64,000 bases of DNA from Mesorhizobium sp. Root102 (lineage in GTDB: Bacteria; Pseudomonadota; Alphaproteobacteria; Rhizobiales; Rhizobiaceae), in contig NZ_LMCP01000002.1 in assembly GCF_001425625.1 (NCBI RefSeq), positions 62,001 through 126,000 on the forward strand, written 5' to 3'. Positions 9,173 to 17,531 of the stretch are shown piece by piece. Position numbers and translations under genes: made by a program. The notes below the pieces were generated by a model. It searched no databases. It saw only the letters and a list, made by a program, of their open reading frames with translations, and was not told the DNA's origin. Within the stretch, counting starts at the first letter, position 1. Each line of letters begins with the position of its first letter.

Positions 9173-9245
9173 TGGTCATGATGAGCGAAAGGAAGACACG
9201 ACAGCGGCAATCGCTGTTCGCTTGGCGGCGACGGATTGGAAAATA

Positions 9246-9692
9246 ATGATAAACGACATCTACAATGCAAAAATTCTCGGTTTTGCCGGAAACATCGCCC
9301 GCATCGGCCGCCTCGATCATCCCGACGCGACCGCCAAGGCGCATTCCAAGCTGTGCGGCTCGACCGTCACCGTCGACCTCAAGATGCAGGATGGCGTGGT
9401 CACGGACTTTGCCCATGACGTGAAGGCCTGCGCGCTCGGCCAGGCGTCATCCTCGATCATGGCGCAGCATGTCGTTGGCGCGAGCACCGAGGAATTGCGC
9501 GCGGTGCGCGACACGATGCTGAAAATGCTGAAGGAAAATGGCGCCCCGCCGGACGGTCGCTTCGCGGACCTGAAATATCTGGAGCCGGTGCGCGACTACA
9601 AGGCCCGTCATGCCTCGACCATGCTGACTTTCGATGCCGTGGTCGACGCGATCGGCCAGATCGAGAAGCAGCGCGCCGAAGGAGCAGCCTGA
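9246..9692 (+). CDS. NifU/IscU/SufU-like Fe-S scaffold family protein
   Basis: A 148-residue member of the U-type iron-sulfur scaffold fold (NifU N-terminal domain). The first conserved cysteine is in KLCGSTV and the second in [11 protein letters not shown]. Two usual ligands appear changed. The Asp normally following the first Cys-Gly is Ser here. The third Cys, expected in the segment aligning with [12 protein letters not shown], appears to be Ala. It may therefore be a degenerate scaffold or have a different role. Start ATG 9246 has only a weak ribosome-binding site. The neighbours folE, hisI and yidD are housekeeping genes. Confidence 0.8.
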   Translation: MINDIYNAKILGFAGNIARIGRLDHPDATAKAHSKLCGSTVTVDLKMQDGVVTDFAHDVKACALGQASSSIMAQHVVGASTEELRAVRDTMLKMLKENGAPPDGRFADLKYLEPVRDYKARHASTMLTFDAVVDAIGQIEKQRAEGAA

Positions 9693-9709
9693 GGGCCGAT
9701 AACCGACCG

Positions 9710-10621
9710 TTACAGAGCACGTCTGGTTTCGGCAAATTCGCCGCGCACCCAGTCAGCGAACGCGGCGGCCGGCTCCGACAGGTCGCGCAGGCTCCTGGCG
9801 ACCAGCCAGTAGGCACCGGACGCGACGTCGATATCGAACGGCTTGATCAGCGCGCCGGATGCGATTTCCCCGCCGATCTGCAGGAGATCGCCCAGTGCCA
9901 CGCCATGTCCGAGCAGGGCGGCCTGCTTTGAAAGCGACGCGTCCGCCAGCATCGGACCGCGCGCGGGCACGGCGTCGGCAGGCACGCCGGCCGCTTCGAA
10001 CCAGCGCGCCCAACCCTGACGGTTCTCCTCGTGCAAAAGCGTGTAGCGACCAAGATCAATGGGTTTCTCGAGGGCAGGGCCCGAGGCAAGCAGCGCCGGC
10101 GATAGAACCGGTGAATCGACCGTCGAGGCAAGCCGCTCAGCCTGGCTGCGCGGCCACGAGGTGGCATGTGCGCTGAAGCGCAGGGCAAGCTCCGGCTGAT
10201 CGCTGCGGAACTCGATCAGCCTTGGATCGACTTCGAGAGAGACGTCGATATCGGGCCGCAATTCGCGAAATTGATTGAGCCGGGGGACCAGCCACACGGA
10301 TGCGAGCGACGGCTCCACACTGACGCGAACCACGGACTGCAGCGGCGTCGCCACCAGTTCCCCAAGCAAGGTGTCGATGGCGTCGAAACTTCTGACGAGC
10401 TGATCCAGCAGACGCCGGCCGGTGTCGGTCAGTTCGACACGGCGATGGCGACGTTCGAACAGGGGCTGACGCAGGAAGGTTTCGAGTTCGCGGATCTGCC
10501 GGCTGATCGCGGCCTGCGAGACGAAAAGCTCCTCGGCGGCTCGGCTGAAGCTCAGATGCCGGCCCGCTGCCTCGAAGCTCCTCAATGCCGTCAGCGGCAA
10601 GCGCCCGCGCTTCATTCGCAT
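9710..10621 (-). CDS. LysR-family transcriptional regulator (GcvA-like)
   Basis: A 303-residue LysR-type regulator. The N-terminal winged helix-turn-helix covers residues 1-65 (LTALRSFEAAGRHLSFSRAA, then VSQAAISRQIRELE), with the recognition helix intact, followed by a substrate-binding domain of about 210 residues. The LPLTALRSFEAAGRHLSF opening is typical of the GcvA subgroup, which often controls neighbouring metabolic or beta-lactamase genes. It is divergent from a possible 52-residue gene at 10706, so the 84-base intergenic space is the natural operator. A link to the class D beta-lactamase 1.2 kb away is speculative. Confidence 0.9.
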   Translation of the reverse strand: MRMKRGRLPLTALRSFEAAGRHLSFSRAAEELFVSQAAISRQIRELETFLRQPLFERRHRRVELTDTGRRLLDQLVRSFDAIDTLLGELVATPLQSVVRVSVEPSLASVWLVPRLNQFRELRPDIDVSLEVDPRLIEFRSDQPELALRFSAHATSWPRSQAERLASTVDSPVLSPALLASGPALEKPIDLGRYTLLHEENRQGWARWFEAAGVPADAVPARGPMLADASLSKQAALLGHGVALGDLLQIGGEIASGALIKPFDIDVASGAYWLVARSLRDLSEPAAAFADWVRGEFAETRRAL

Positions 10622-10705
10622 AATCCAGGATTATCCGAAGTTGAAATTATACTCGTTTGAAGGCGAAGGCCAGCGGCGGTCTAATCGCGTCAAAGGAGAC
10701 CGATC

Positions 10706-10864
10706 ATGATCCAGTTGCTGAGCATCTTTGGCGATGTCATGCGGATCGCAACGTTTCAATGGCGCGACGAGAGACAGCGTGAAGAACGCTGCGATGAGCC
10801 GACCAGTCGTGGCCGCTGGGCGCCTTCGGCTGACCGGCAGCCGTTTCGACGTTTCCGTCCGTGA
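10706..10864 (+). CDS. Possible 52-residue protein divergent from LysR
   Basis: A short frame from ATG 10706 to TGA 10862-10864 with a very good ribosome-binding site (AAAGGAG at 10692-10698). It begins MIQLLSIFGDVMRIATFQWR and ends in an Arg/Pro-rich, basic tail (RQPFRRFRP). I recognise no family. Support is the ribosome-binding site and the divergent position next to a LysR regulator, a common arrangement for a regulated target. Against it are its short length and the absence of any recognised homologue. Confidence 0.4.
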   Translation: MIQLLSIFGDVMRIATFQWRDERQREERCDEPTSRGRWAPSADRQPFRRFRP

Positions 10865-10942
10865 CGGCGGGAGGCGCGCAAGGAGCGGGGATTGCGTTCT
10901 CCAGTGGAAGCCCACATCTATCGCGAGGGAATGCACTTGTTT

Positions 10943-11013
10943 GAGCATGGTTTTTGGACAAACGGTTTCCGTTTGTCCAAGAAAGCCGGCTTCCACTTTT
11001 CGGGATCATGCTC
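10943..11013. repeat. Palindromic intergenic repeat (second type)
   Basis: Outer arms GAGCATG (10943-10949) and CATGCTC (11007-11013) enclose an inner perfect 10-bp hairpin, GGACAAACGG (10956-10965) with CCGTTTGTCC (10969-10978) around loop TTT, and the stretch TTCCACTTTTCGGGATCATG. This type of sequence is abundant between genes in Rhizobiales. It ends 16 bases before the yidD start and supplies a false upstream extension of that reading frame. Confidence 0.6.
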
Positions 11014-11029
11014 TGGGACGGAGACTGCG

Positions 11030-11404
11030 GTGGGCGACCAGCATGGGCATGCGCATAGTGCCGGACCGCCAAAGCGCGGCCGCAACTGGCCCGGCCCGTG
11101 GCGCAAGACGCCGGGCCGTCTGCTCGGCACGTCGCTCGTGCGCCTTTATCAACTGACGCTTTCCGGCTTTGTCGGCAATTCCTGCCGGCATCTGCCGACC
11201 TGTTCGGAATATGCGCATGAGGCGATCGCCCGCCACGGCCTGTGGGCCGGCGGCTGGATGGGGTTTTTCCGCGTGCTGCGCTGCGGGCCATTCGGCACGC
11301 ATGGCATCGACCGCGTGCCGGAAGCCTTGGCGGAGCGTTATGTCTGGTTCATGCCATGGCGGTACTGGCGGATCGGCAGAAAGAGCGGCAAAGCGAACAA
11401 CTGA
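11030..11404 (+). CDS. yidD: Membrane protein insertion efficiency factor YidD
   Basis: A 124-residue YidD protein. The family assists YidC-dependent insertion of inner-membrane proteins and associates with the membrane through an amphipathic helix. The signature CRHLPTCSEYAHEAI with both conserved cysteines, and RVLRCGPFGTHGID, are present. The frame runs back to 10892, but that part is repeat sequence; GTG 11030 with GGAG at 11020-11023 gives an N-terminus (VGDQHGHAHSAGPPKRGRNW) that fits the family. It is separated from rpmH and rnpA, unlike the enterobacterial order. YidD is normally 70-90 residues, and this one is longer at both ends. Confidence 0.88.
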   Translation: MGDQHGHAHSAGPPKRGRNWPGPWRKTPGRLLGTSLVRLYQLTLSGFVGNSCRHLPTCSEYAHEAIARHGLWAGGWMGFFRVLRCGPFGTHGIDRVPEALAERYVWFMPWRYWRIGRKSGKANN

Positions 11405-11465
11405 GGATAGTCCGGAAACGGGTGGCGACGCCTGCGGGCCGAGGCGACACTGAGAGCTCCAGGAT

Positions 11466-11684
11466 ATGAGGTTTGCCATGATGTCGCTGTTTCTTGCCAT
11501 TCACATCCACGCTGCAAAACGGGGCGATGGATTGCTGCCCGAATTTCTCGGAATAACGCCGCAGCCGCGCGACGTGCCGAAAGCTATGAATGAAAACCCG
11601 ACAAGATCAGGTCAGGCCACCAAAAGCGCTTCAAAACCTGATCCGCAGCCGCGCAAGCCCGTTCGAAGGCCGGTAATCCTCTAG
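11466..11684 (+). CDS. Hypothetical 72-residue protein (uncertain)
   Basis: An open frame of 72 residues between yidD and the beta-lactamase. It begins MRFAMMSLFLAIHIHAAKRG and ends with a basic, proline-rich tail (SKPDPQPRKPVRRPVIL). There is no clear ribosome-binding site at good spacing, no recognisable domain and no supporting neighbour. It could be a non-coding gap with a chance frame. Included because nothing else explains 11405-11804. Confidence 0.25.
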   Translation: MRFAMMSLFLAIHIHAAKRGDGLLPEFLGITPQPRDVPKAMNENPTRSGQATKSASKPDPQPRKPVRRPVIL

Positions 11685-11804
11685 GCTGTGTTTACGATCT
11701 GGTAGGGTTAATGCAAGCCTGCACAAAGACTGCGCATTTGAGACAAAATCGAGACAAGAGACCTCGGTAAGCCGCTCGCGAACACTCTCCTGGAGCGAGC
11801 ATCA

Positions 11805-12632
11805 ATGCGCAATTTCGACCGTCTTCCCTTCATCTTTGCCGGAATCCTGTTCCTGCTCGCCTGGCTGCTGGGATTTCCGCTGCGCGCGCAATCGGCGCCG
11901 CTGAGGGACGTTCAATGTACGGTGATCGCTGACGCGGCGAGCGGCAAGACGCTTTACCAGGATGGTGTGTGCGACCAACGGTTCAGCCCGGCTTCGACGT
12001 TCAAGGTGCCGCTGTCGCTGATCGGTTATGATAGCGGGATCCTGAGCGACGAGCACACGCCGAGCTGGGATTACAAGCCTGAATTCAACGCGGTGAAGCG
12101 GGATCAGAAGACCGTCGATCCGGTGGTCTGGGAGCGGGATTCGATTCTGTGGTTTTCCCGAGAAATCACCCGCCGGCTTGGGCCGCAGAGTTTTGCCGGC
12201 TATGTCTCGAAATTCGACTACGGCAACGCCGATGTTTCCGGCAATCCCGGTAAGAATGATGGTCTGACCCAGTCCTGGGTGAATTCCTCGCTCACGATCA
12301 CGCCGGTCGAGCAGGTCGATTTCCTGCGCAAGCTGCTGGCCCGCAAGCTGCCTGTCTCGGCCAGGGCTTACGACATGACATCAGCGATCATCCCGACCTT
12401 CCAGGCCGGAGGCTGGACGGTGCAAGGCAAGACCGGCAGTACCAGGCTGCGCAACGCTGCCGACAAGGTCCAGGACAAGCGCTCACTCGGCTGGTTCGTC
12501 GGCTGGGCGCAAAAGGATGGTCGCCAGATCGTTTTTGCGCGGCTTGTCGTCGACACCAACCGCACCGATATGCCGAAGGGCCTCAAGACCCGGGCCGCAT
12601 TCCTGAAGGATCTGCCGCTGCTGATCAAATGA
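11805..12632 (+). CDS. Class D (OXA-type) beta-lactamase
   Basis: A 275-residue exported serine beta-lactamase that should hydrolyse penicillin-type beta-lactams in the periplasm. A hydrophobic N-terminal signal covers residues 1-30. The class D motifs follow in order: S64-T-F-K67 (nucleophile and carboxylatable lysine), S113-I-L in place of the usual S-x-V, Y139-G-N, K209-T-G, and GWFVGWAQKDGR near the C-terminus. The ribosome-binding site GGAG lies upstream of ATG 11805. Val-to-Leu in the second motif may affect turnover. No mobile element is adjacent, so it looks like a resident chromosomal gene. Activity spectrum cannot be told from sequence. Confidence 0.9.
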   Translation: MRNFDRLPFIFAGILFLLAWLLGFPLRAQSAPLRDVQCTVIADAASGKTLYQDGVCDQRFSPASTFKVPLSLIGYDSGILSDEHTPSWDYKPEFNAVKRDQKTVDPVVWERDSILWFSREITRRLGPQSFAGYVSKFDYGNADVSGNPGKNDGLTQSWVNSSLTITPVEQVDFLRKLLARKLPVSARAYDMTSAIIPTFQAGGWTVQGKTGSTRLRNAADKVQDKRSLGWFVGWAQKDGRQIVFARLVVDTNRTDMPKGLKTRAAFLKDLPLLIK

Positions 12633-12716
12633 AGGCCTGACACCTGAGCCGGGCTTTACGGCGGAGGAATCTGTCCATAAAAGACAGCCGCCGCCGGACG
12701 CATCCGGCTTACTCTT

Positions 12717-12760
12717 TGCATGTCGTGGCTCCAAACCCATTTTTGGACGACATGCATTTT
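12717..12760. repeat. RIME-like palindrome, right half only (possible terminator)
   Basis: TGCATGTCGT (12717-12726) pairs with ACGACATGCA (12747-12756), followed by TTTT, around an interior with a second complementarity (CCAAA with TTTGG). It matches the right half of the elements at 4886-4932 and 40068-40112. Placed between the beta-lactamase and thrS, it could act as a terminator for the former. Confidence 0.55.
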
Positions 12761-12802
12761 CAACCACCCGCGCTCGTTTGCGGGACTGGATAGGAGATAC
12801 AC

Positions 12803-14779
12803 ATGCTGAATTCCATTTTCCTGACATTTCCCGATGGTTCCGTTCGCGAATACGACGCGGCGATGACCGGTGCTGGCCTGGCCGAATCGATCTCCAAGTC
12901 GCTGGCCAAGAAGGCCGTCGCCTACTCGATCGACGGCACCGTGCGCGACCTCAGCGATCCGCTCGGCAAATCCGGCAAGGTCGAGATCGTCACCCGCGAC
13001 GACCCGCGCGCGCTGGAGCTGATCCGCCACGACGCTGCACATGTGCTGGCGGAAGCCGTGCAGGAGTTGTGGCCGGGAACGCAGGTGACCATCGGGCCGG
13101 TGATTGAGAACGGCTTCTATTACGACTTTGCCCGCAACGAGCCGTTCACGCCTGACGATTTTCCGGTGATCGAGAAGAAGATGCGCGAGATCATTGCGCG
13201 CAACAAGCCGTTCACGAAAGAGGTCTGGTCGCGCGACAAGGCGAAAAAAGTATTTGCCGACAAGGGCGAACGCTACAAGCTGGAGCTGATCGACGCCATT
13301 CCCGAGGATCAGGATCTCAAGATCTACGCGCAGGGCGGCTGGTTCGACCTTTGCCGTGGCCCGCACATGGCCTCGACCGGGCAGATCGGCAACGCCTTCA
13401 AACTGATGAAGGTGGCCGGCGCCTATTGGCGCGGCGACTCGAACAACCCGATGCTGACGCGCATCTACGGCACCGCCTGGGCCGACCAGGCGCAGCTCGA
13501 AGCCTACCAGATGATGCTGGAGGAGGCCGAGAAGCGCGACCACAGGAAGATCGGCCGCGAGATGGACCTTTTCCATTTCCAGGAAGAGGGCCCTGGCGTC
13601 GTCTTCTGGCACGCCAAGGGCTGGAAGATGTTCCAGAATCTGGTCAACTACATGCGCCGCCGCCTCGACGAGCAGGGCTATCAGGAGGTCAACGCGCCGC
13701 AGGTTCTAGACAAGAGCCTGTGGGAGACGTCAGGCCACTGGGGCTGGTATCGCGACGCCATGTTCAAGGTGACGGTCGCCGGCGACGACACCGATGACGA
13801 CCGCGTCTTCGCGCTAAAGCCGATGAATTGCCCGGGCCATGTGCAGATTTTCAAGCACGGGTTGAAGTCTTATCGCGATCTGCCCGTAAAACTTGCAGAA
13901 TTTGGCAATGTGCATCGCTACGAGCCATCCGGCGCGCTGCATGGGCTGATGCGCGTGCGCGGCTTCACGCAGGACGATGCGCACATCTTCTGCACTGAAG
14001 AACAGCTGGCAGCGGAATGCCTGCGCATCAACGACCTGATCCTGTCGACCTATGCCGATTTCGGTTTCGACGAAATCAGCGTGAAGCTGTCGACGCGGCC
14101 GGACAAGCGCGTCGGCACCGACGAAGCGTGGGACCACGCAGAGGCGATCATGGGCAGCGTGCTGGAGACGATCAGGACGCGGTCCGGCAATCGGATCAAG
14201 ACCTCGATCAATCCGGGCGAGGGCGCGTTCTACGGGCCGAAATTCGAATATGTGCTGAAGGATGCCATCGGCCGCGAATGGCAGTGTGGCACGACGCAGG
14301 TCGACTTCAACCTGCCAGAACGGTTTGGCGCCTTCTACATCGGCTCGGATTCCGAGAAGAAGCAGCCTGTCATGGTGCACCGTGCTATCTGCGGCTCGAT
14401 GGAGCGTTTCCTCGGCATCCTGATCGAGAACTATTCCGGCCATTTCCCGCTGTGGTTCGCGCCACTGCAAGTGGTGGTGGCGACGATCACGTCCGATGCC
14501 GACGGCTATGCGACCGAGGTGGTGGCAAGGCTGAAGGCCGCGGGCCTGTTGGCAGAAGCGGATCTGCGCAACGAGAAGATCAATTACAAGGTCCGCGAAC
14601 ACAGCTTGGCCAAGGTGCCGGTCATCCTCGTCTGCGGCAAGCGTGAGGCGGAGGAGCAGACCGTCAACATGCGCCGGCTGGGCTCGCGCGATCAGGAATC
14701 GCTTGGCCTTGACCAGGCGATCGCGCAGTTGACCGAAGAAGCGATCACGCCCGACCGCAGGCGCAAACGCGCGGCGTAA
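12803..14779 (+). CDS. thrS: Threonyl-tRNA synthetase
   Basis: Charges tRNA-Thr. The 658-residue protein has an N-terminal TGS domain (residues 1-65), the editing/SAD domain with [17 protein letters not shown] (HxxxH) and the later CRGPHM, the class II catalytic core with the zinc cysteine in [10 protein letters not shown], motif 2 ([14 protein letters not shown] region), motif 3 ([19 protein letters not shown]), and a C-terminal anticodon-binding domain starting near [13 protein letters not shown] 12803 is preceded by AGGAGA. A strong terminator follows the gene. All regions look complete. Confidence 0.97.
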   Translation: MLNSIFLTFPDGSVREYDAAMTGAGLAESISKSLAKKAVAYSIDGTVRDLSDPLGKSGKVEIVTRDDPRALELIRHDAAHVLAEAVQELWPGTQVTIGPVIENGFYYDFARNEPFTPDDFPVIEKKMREIIARNKPFTKEVWSRDKAKKVFADKGERYKLELIDAIPEDQDLKIYAQGGWFDLCRGPHMASTGQIGNAFKLMKVAGAYWRGDSNNPMLTRIYGTAWADQAQLEAYQMMLEEAEKRDHRKIGREMDLFHFQEEGPGVVFWHAKGWKMFQNLVNYMRRRLDEQGYQEVNAPQVLDKSLWETSGHWGWYRDAMFKVTVAGDDTDDDRVFALKPMNCPGHVQIFKHGLKSYRDLPVKLAEFGNVHRYEPSGALHGLMRVRGFTQDDAHIFCTEEQLAAECLRINDLILSTYADFGFDEISVKLSTRPDKRVGTDEAWDHAEAIMGSVLETIRTRSGNRIKTSINPGEGAFYGPKFEYVLKDAIGREWQCGTTQVDFNLPERFGAFYIGSDSEKKQPVMVHRAICGSMERFLGILIENYSGHFPLWFAPLQVVVATITSDADGYATEVVARLKAAGLLAEADLRNEKINYKVREHSLAKVPVILVCGKREAEEQTVNMRRLGSRDQESLGLDQAIAQLTEEAITPDRRRKRAA

Positions 14780-14796
14780 TTGGCACAGTTCCGACG

Positions 14797-14828
14797 AAAT
14801 GGCGGTGGAGCGATCCACCGCCATTTTC
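14797..14828 (+). terminator. thrS intrinsic terminator
   Basis: AATGGCGGTGGA at 14798-14809 pairs perfectly with TCCACCGCCATT at 14814-14825 around loop GCGA, extended by one A-T pair and followed by TTTC. It lies 18 bases after the thrS stop codon, in the expected place. Confidence 0.8.
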
Positions 14829-14863
14829 ATATCCCTGTCACGCCGACCTTGTAACGAGCCCCT

Positions 14864-15802
14864 ATGCTCAAGTTGAAATTGCGCGAACGACCCTTTCCCG
14901 AGCTTTCCTATGCCAATCCGCGCCAGCCGGCGCTGACGCGCTGGTTCATTCATTCGGTCGAAGGCCTGTCGGGCCGCGACCGTTACACCGCACTTTATGA
15001 TTTCTGGCGCCGCCAGGTCGTGCCGACTGGCGAACGCGTGTTCAGCCGCATGCTCGACCTGATCGACGTCCGCGTGCGGACATCAGATCAATGGCCGCCG
15101 GCGCAATTGCCGGATACGCCGCTGGTGATCGTCGCCAATCATCCGTTCGGCATCGGTGACGGTATTGCCGTGCTGTCGTTGGTTGAGCAGCTCGGACGCC
15201 CGTTCCGGGTGATGATCCACAAGGATCTGCTCAAGATCCGCGAGATGGAGCCTTACTCGCTGCCGATCGACTTTTCCGAGAGCAAGGACGCGCTCAAGAA
15301 CAACATGGCTGTGCGCCATGAAGCGGTGCGGCTGCTGAAGGAAGGCGTCACCATCGTGGTGTTTCCGGCCGGCGGTGTCGCCACCGCGCCGAAGGGCTTT
15401 GGCCGGGCGCGCGACTTGCCGTGGAAGATGTTTCCGGCCCGCCTCGTCCAGGACGCCAAGGCGTCGGTCATCCCGATGCATTTTTCCGGGCAGAACGGCA
15501 GGCTGTTCCATCTGGTCAGCGGGCCGATGAACATGGCAGAGCGCGACGGCCGGGTGGCGAAATTCGTCGGCAAGGCCTCGCTGACGCTGCGCACATCGCT
15601 GCTCATCCACGAATTCGCGCGGCTGTCCGGCAAGGCGATCGAGGTGCGCGTCGGCGATGTGCTGAGCTGGAATGAGCTGGAGCCACTGCGCGACCGCAAG
15701 GCGTTGCTCGACCGGCTTTATCGCGGCGTGTTCGATCTGGCGCCAGTCGTGGCGCGCCGCCGCATTCCATTCCTGCCGGCGCGGACCAAGCTGGCAGCCT
15801 GA
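14864..15802 (+). CDS. PlsC/LPLAT-family lysophospholipid acyltransferase
   Basis: A 312-residue acyltransferase of the glycerolipid/lysophospholipid type. The acyl-transfer motif is NHPFGIGDG, with His and Asp separated by five residues instead of the four of classical PlsC. The substrate-binding segment FPAGGVATAPKGFG replaces the usual FPEGTRS. This variant occurs in hemolysin-like and ornithine-lipid-related acyltransferases. No membrane helix is evident, so it is probably peripheral to the inner membrane. It follows thrS after a terminator, so it likely has its own promoter. The acyl acceptor cannot be told from sequence. Confidence 0.8.
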   Translation: MLKLKLRERPFPELSYANPRQPALTRWFIHSVEGLSGRDRYTALYDFWRRQVVPTGERVFSRMLDLIDVRVRTSDQWPPAQLPDTPLVIVANHPFGIGDGIAVLSLVEQLGRPFRVMIHKDLLKIREMEPYSLPIDFSESKDALKNNMAVRHEAVRLLKEGVTIVVFPAGGVATAPKGFGRARDLPWKMFPARLVQDAKASVIPMHFSGQNGRLFHLVSGPMNMAERDGRVAKFVGKASLTLRTSLLIHEFARLSGKAIEVRVGDVLSWNELEPLRDRKALLDRLYRGVFDLAPVVARRRIPFLPARTKLAA

Positions 15803-15826
15803 AAGTGGGAACCGTGCCGCGGAAGG

Positions 15827-16789
15827 TTAGTCCGCGCCTTCTTCAGGGTCCATCGCCGCGGCCTCGGTGGCCAGAACCTCGATCTCCTGGTTCTGCCCGG
15901 CCACGACGGTAAAATCCTTCTGGTAGATGCGGTCGCGGTTCTTGGCGATGATGGTGTAGTCGCCCTCGGCCAGCACCATCGAGGCGAAGGCGCCGACGGT
16001 TTCCTTGATCGGATCGCCGGATTCGTTGAGCAGCGACCAGGACGTATCGGCGATCGCCTCGCCACCGGTTTCGCGCACCAGCTTCATCGTGATCTCGGCG
16101 GCGTGGTGCTCGACGGTGGCTTCGGTCAGCTTGCCGGCCTCGACGCGGATGTCGGAGCGGATGACCGCATTGACCGCGCCATAAGTCGAGACGACATGAT
16201 AGATGCCGGCGTTGAGCCGCACGACACTGTTGGGCTCGACATCGGGAATGATCAGCGCGCGATCGCCATTGGCCTCGGCGGTGCCCTCGTAGATCGAAAA
16301 GCGCAGTTTCTTCGGCGGAATGCGCACGCCGCCGGACAGCACGGCGTCGAGTTTGAGGCCGCCTGCGTCGAGCACGAGGCTTTCGCGCTTGGTGTCCTTG
16401 CCGACAGTGATGCGCTTGGTGGCGCCGGCCCGGCCGTAGGAGGCGTGAACCAGATAGCTGCCGGGCTCGAGCTGGAAGACGGCGGTGCCGCCATGGGCGG
16501 AGGCGACCATGGGCAATTTACCGTTGACGGCTTCGGGCTTGAAGACCCGCCAGACAATGCCGCGCGTGATGTCGGCGCCCTTGTCGGTCAACTGCGCGGA
16601 CAGTGTGATGGCACCGCCGCCGCTCAGAGCCAGGGACGTCTCACCTTTCGGCGTCGCGTAGCTCGAAATTCCCGGAAGCTTCAGGTCGCTGACACCGTCG
16701 ACGTTCTGCGCCATGGCGAACGAAACCGGCGCCATGAACAGCAGGGCGCCGAGCCAGACCAGGAAAAGACGGACAGTCCCCTCAAACAT
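15827..16789 (-). CDS. Exported protein with repeated beta-sandwich-like segments
   Basis: A 320-residue protein with a signal peptide (VRLFLVWLGALLFMAPVSFA, then MAQN). I do not recognise a named family. It contains at least three repeating segments of the type valine/tyrosine-rich strand plus GxYLVxAxYG: EPGSYLVHASYGRAG, LNAGIYHVVSTYGAVN and LAEGDYTIIAKNRDR. This suggests tandem carboxypeptidase-regulatory-like or Ig-like beta domains. ATG 16789 with AAGG upstream is preferred; the frame extends to a TTG at 16825. It lies convergent with the acyltransferase. A structural or envelope role is a guess. Confidence 0.65.
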   Translation of the reverse strand: MFEGTVRLFLVWLGALLFMAPVSFAMAQNVDGVSDLKLPGISSYATPKGETSLALSGGGAITLSAQLTDKGADITRGIVWRVFKPEAVNGKLPMVASAHGGTAVFQLEPGSYLVHASYGRAGATKRITVGKDTKRESLVLDAGGLKLDAVLSGGVRIPPKKLRFSIYEGTAEANGDRALIIPDVEPNSVVRLNAGIYHVVSTYGAVNAVIRSDIRVEAGKLTEATVEHHAAEITMKLVRETGGEAIADTSWSLLNESGDPIKETVGAFASMVLAEGDYTIIAKNRDRIYQKDFTVVAGQNQEIEVLATEAAAMDPEEGAD

Positions 16790-16946
16790 ACCTTGCGTTG
16801 AAGCCCATGGCGGTGGCAATTTCAAGGCTTAAGAGTCCGATCGATACGACTCTTCCGTCCGACGTATCCCGCGCCAATGCCCGAGCCGCCCGAATTCCCG
16901 ATGGTGCGCTTCAGCTCAAAACAGAATGTCTAGGAGACTTGCGCCC

Positions 16947-17531
16947 ATGGCGTCGCCAATCATCGATTTCCTGCTGACCCGAAACTCCGCACCGATCCCT
17001 GATCTGAAGGAGCCGGCGCCGAGCGATGCGGAGATCGCGACGATGATCACTGCTGCCTCGCGGGTGCCCGACCATGGCCGGTTGGAGCCCTGGCGCTTCA
17101 TCCTCTACCGTGGTGAAGCCCGCGTCGAGATCGGCAGACAACTGGCGACCCTTGCGGAGCAGCGGGAAGGACCCTTGCCGGAAGGCCGCCGCAACCAGGA
17201 ACTGGCGCGATTCTCGCGCGCGCCGCTGGTGATCGGCGTCGTGTCGATTCCCAGGGAGAATCCAAAAATCCCGCAATGGGAAATGTTCCTGTCAGGCGGC
17301 CTGGCGGCAATGAACCTGATGATATCAGCCAATGCGCTGGGCTATGGCACCAACATGATCAGCAACTGGTATTCGGATGTGCCGGAGGGCAGGGCGTTGC
17401 TGGGGCTGGCACCGCAGGAGCGGGTCATCGGCTTCATCCATATCGGCTCCTATGCTGGCCCGGCGCCGGAGCGGCCCCGGCCCGATCCGGCAAAGCTCTA
17501 TGGCGACTATTCGGGGCCGTGGGTGGGCTGA
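16947..17531 (+). CDS. Nitroreductase-family flavoprotein
   Basis: A 194-residue member of the FMN-dependent nitroreductase fold (YdjA/RutE-like, single-domain). Typical elements are RVPDHGRLEPWRFILYRG near residue 40, the AMNLMISANALGYGTNM helix around residue 125, and the GFIHIGSYAGPAPERPRPD tail. ATG 16947 with AGGAG at 16932-16936 is preferred over an ATG at 16926. The stop is immediately followed by the start of a flavin-reductase-like gene, so the two are translationally coupled. Substrate is unknown; a two-protein flavin-using redox system is plausible. Confidence 0.85.
   Translation: MASPIIDFLLTRNSAPIPDLKEPAPSDAEIATMITAASRVPDHGRLEPWRFILYRGEARVEIGRQLATLAEQREGPLPEGRRNQELARFSRAPLVIGVVSIPRENPKIPQWEMFLSGGLAAMNLMISANALGYGTNMISNWYSDVPEGRALLGLAPQERVIGFIHIGSYAGPAPERPRPDPAKLYGDYSGPWVG

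Noticed and set aside
8370..9416. Longer folE reading frame of 348 residues starting at 9416
   Set aside because: The extra N-terminal part is antisense to the NifU-like gene and has no folE similarity. The conserved start is at 9005.
10892..11029. 46-residue N-terminal extension of YidD
   Set aside because: It is encoded by the palindromic repeat at 10943-11013, and a better start (GTG 11030 with GGAG) exists.
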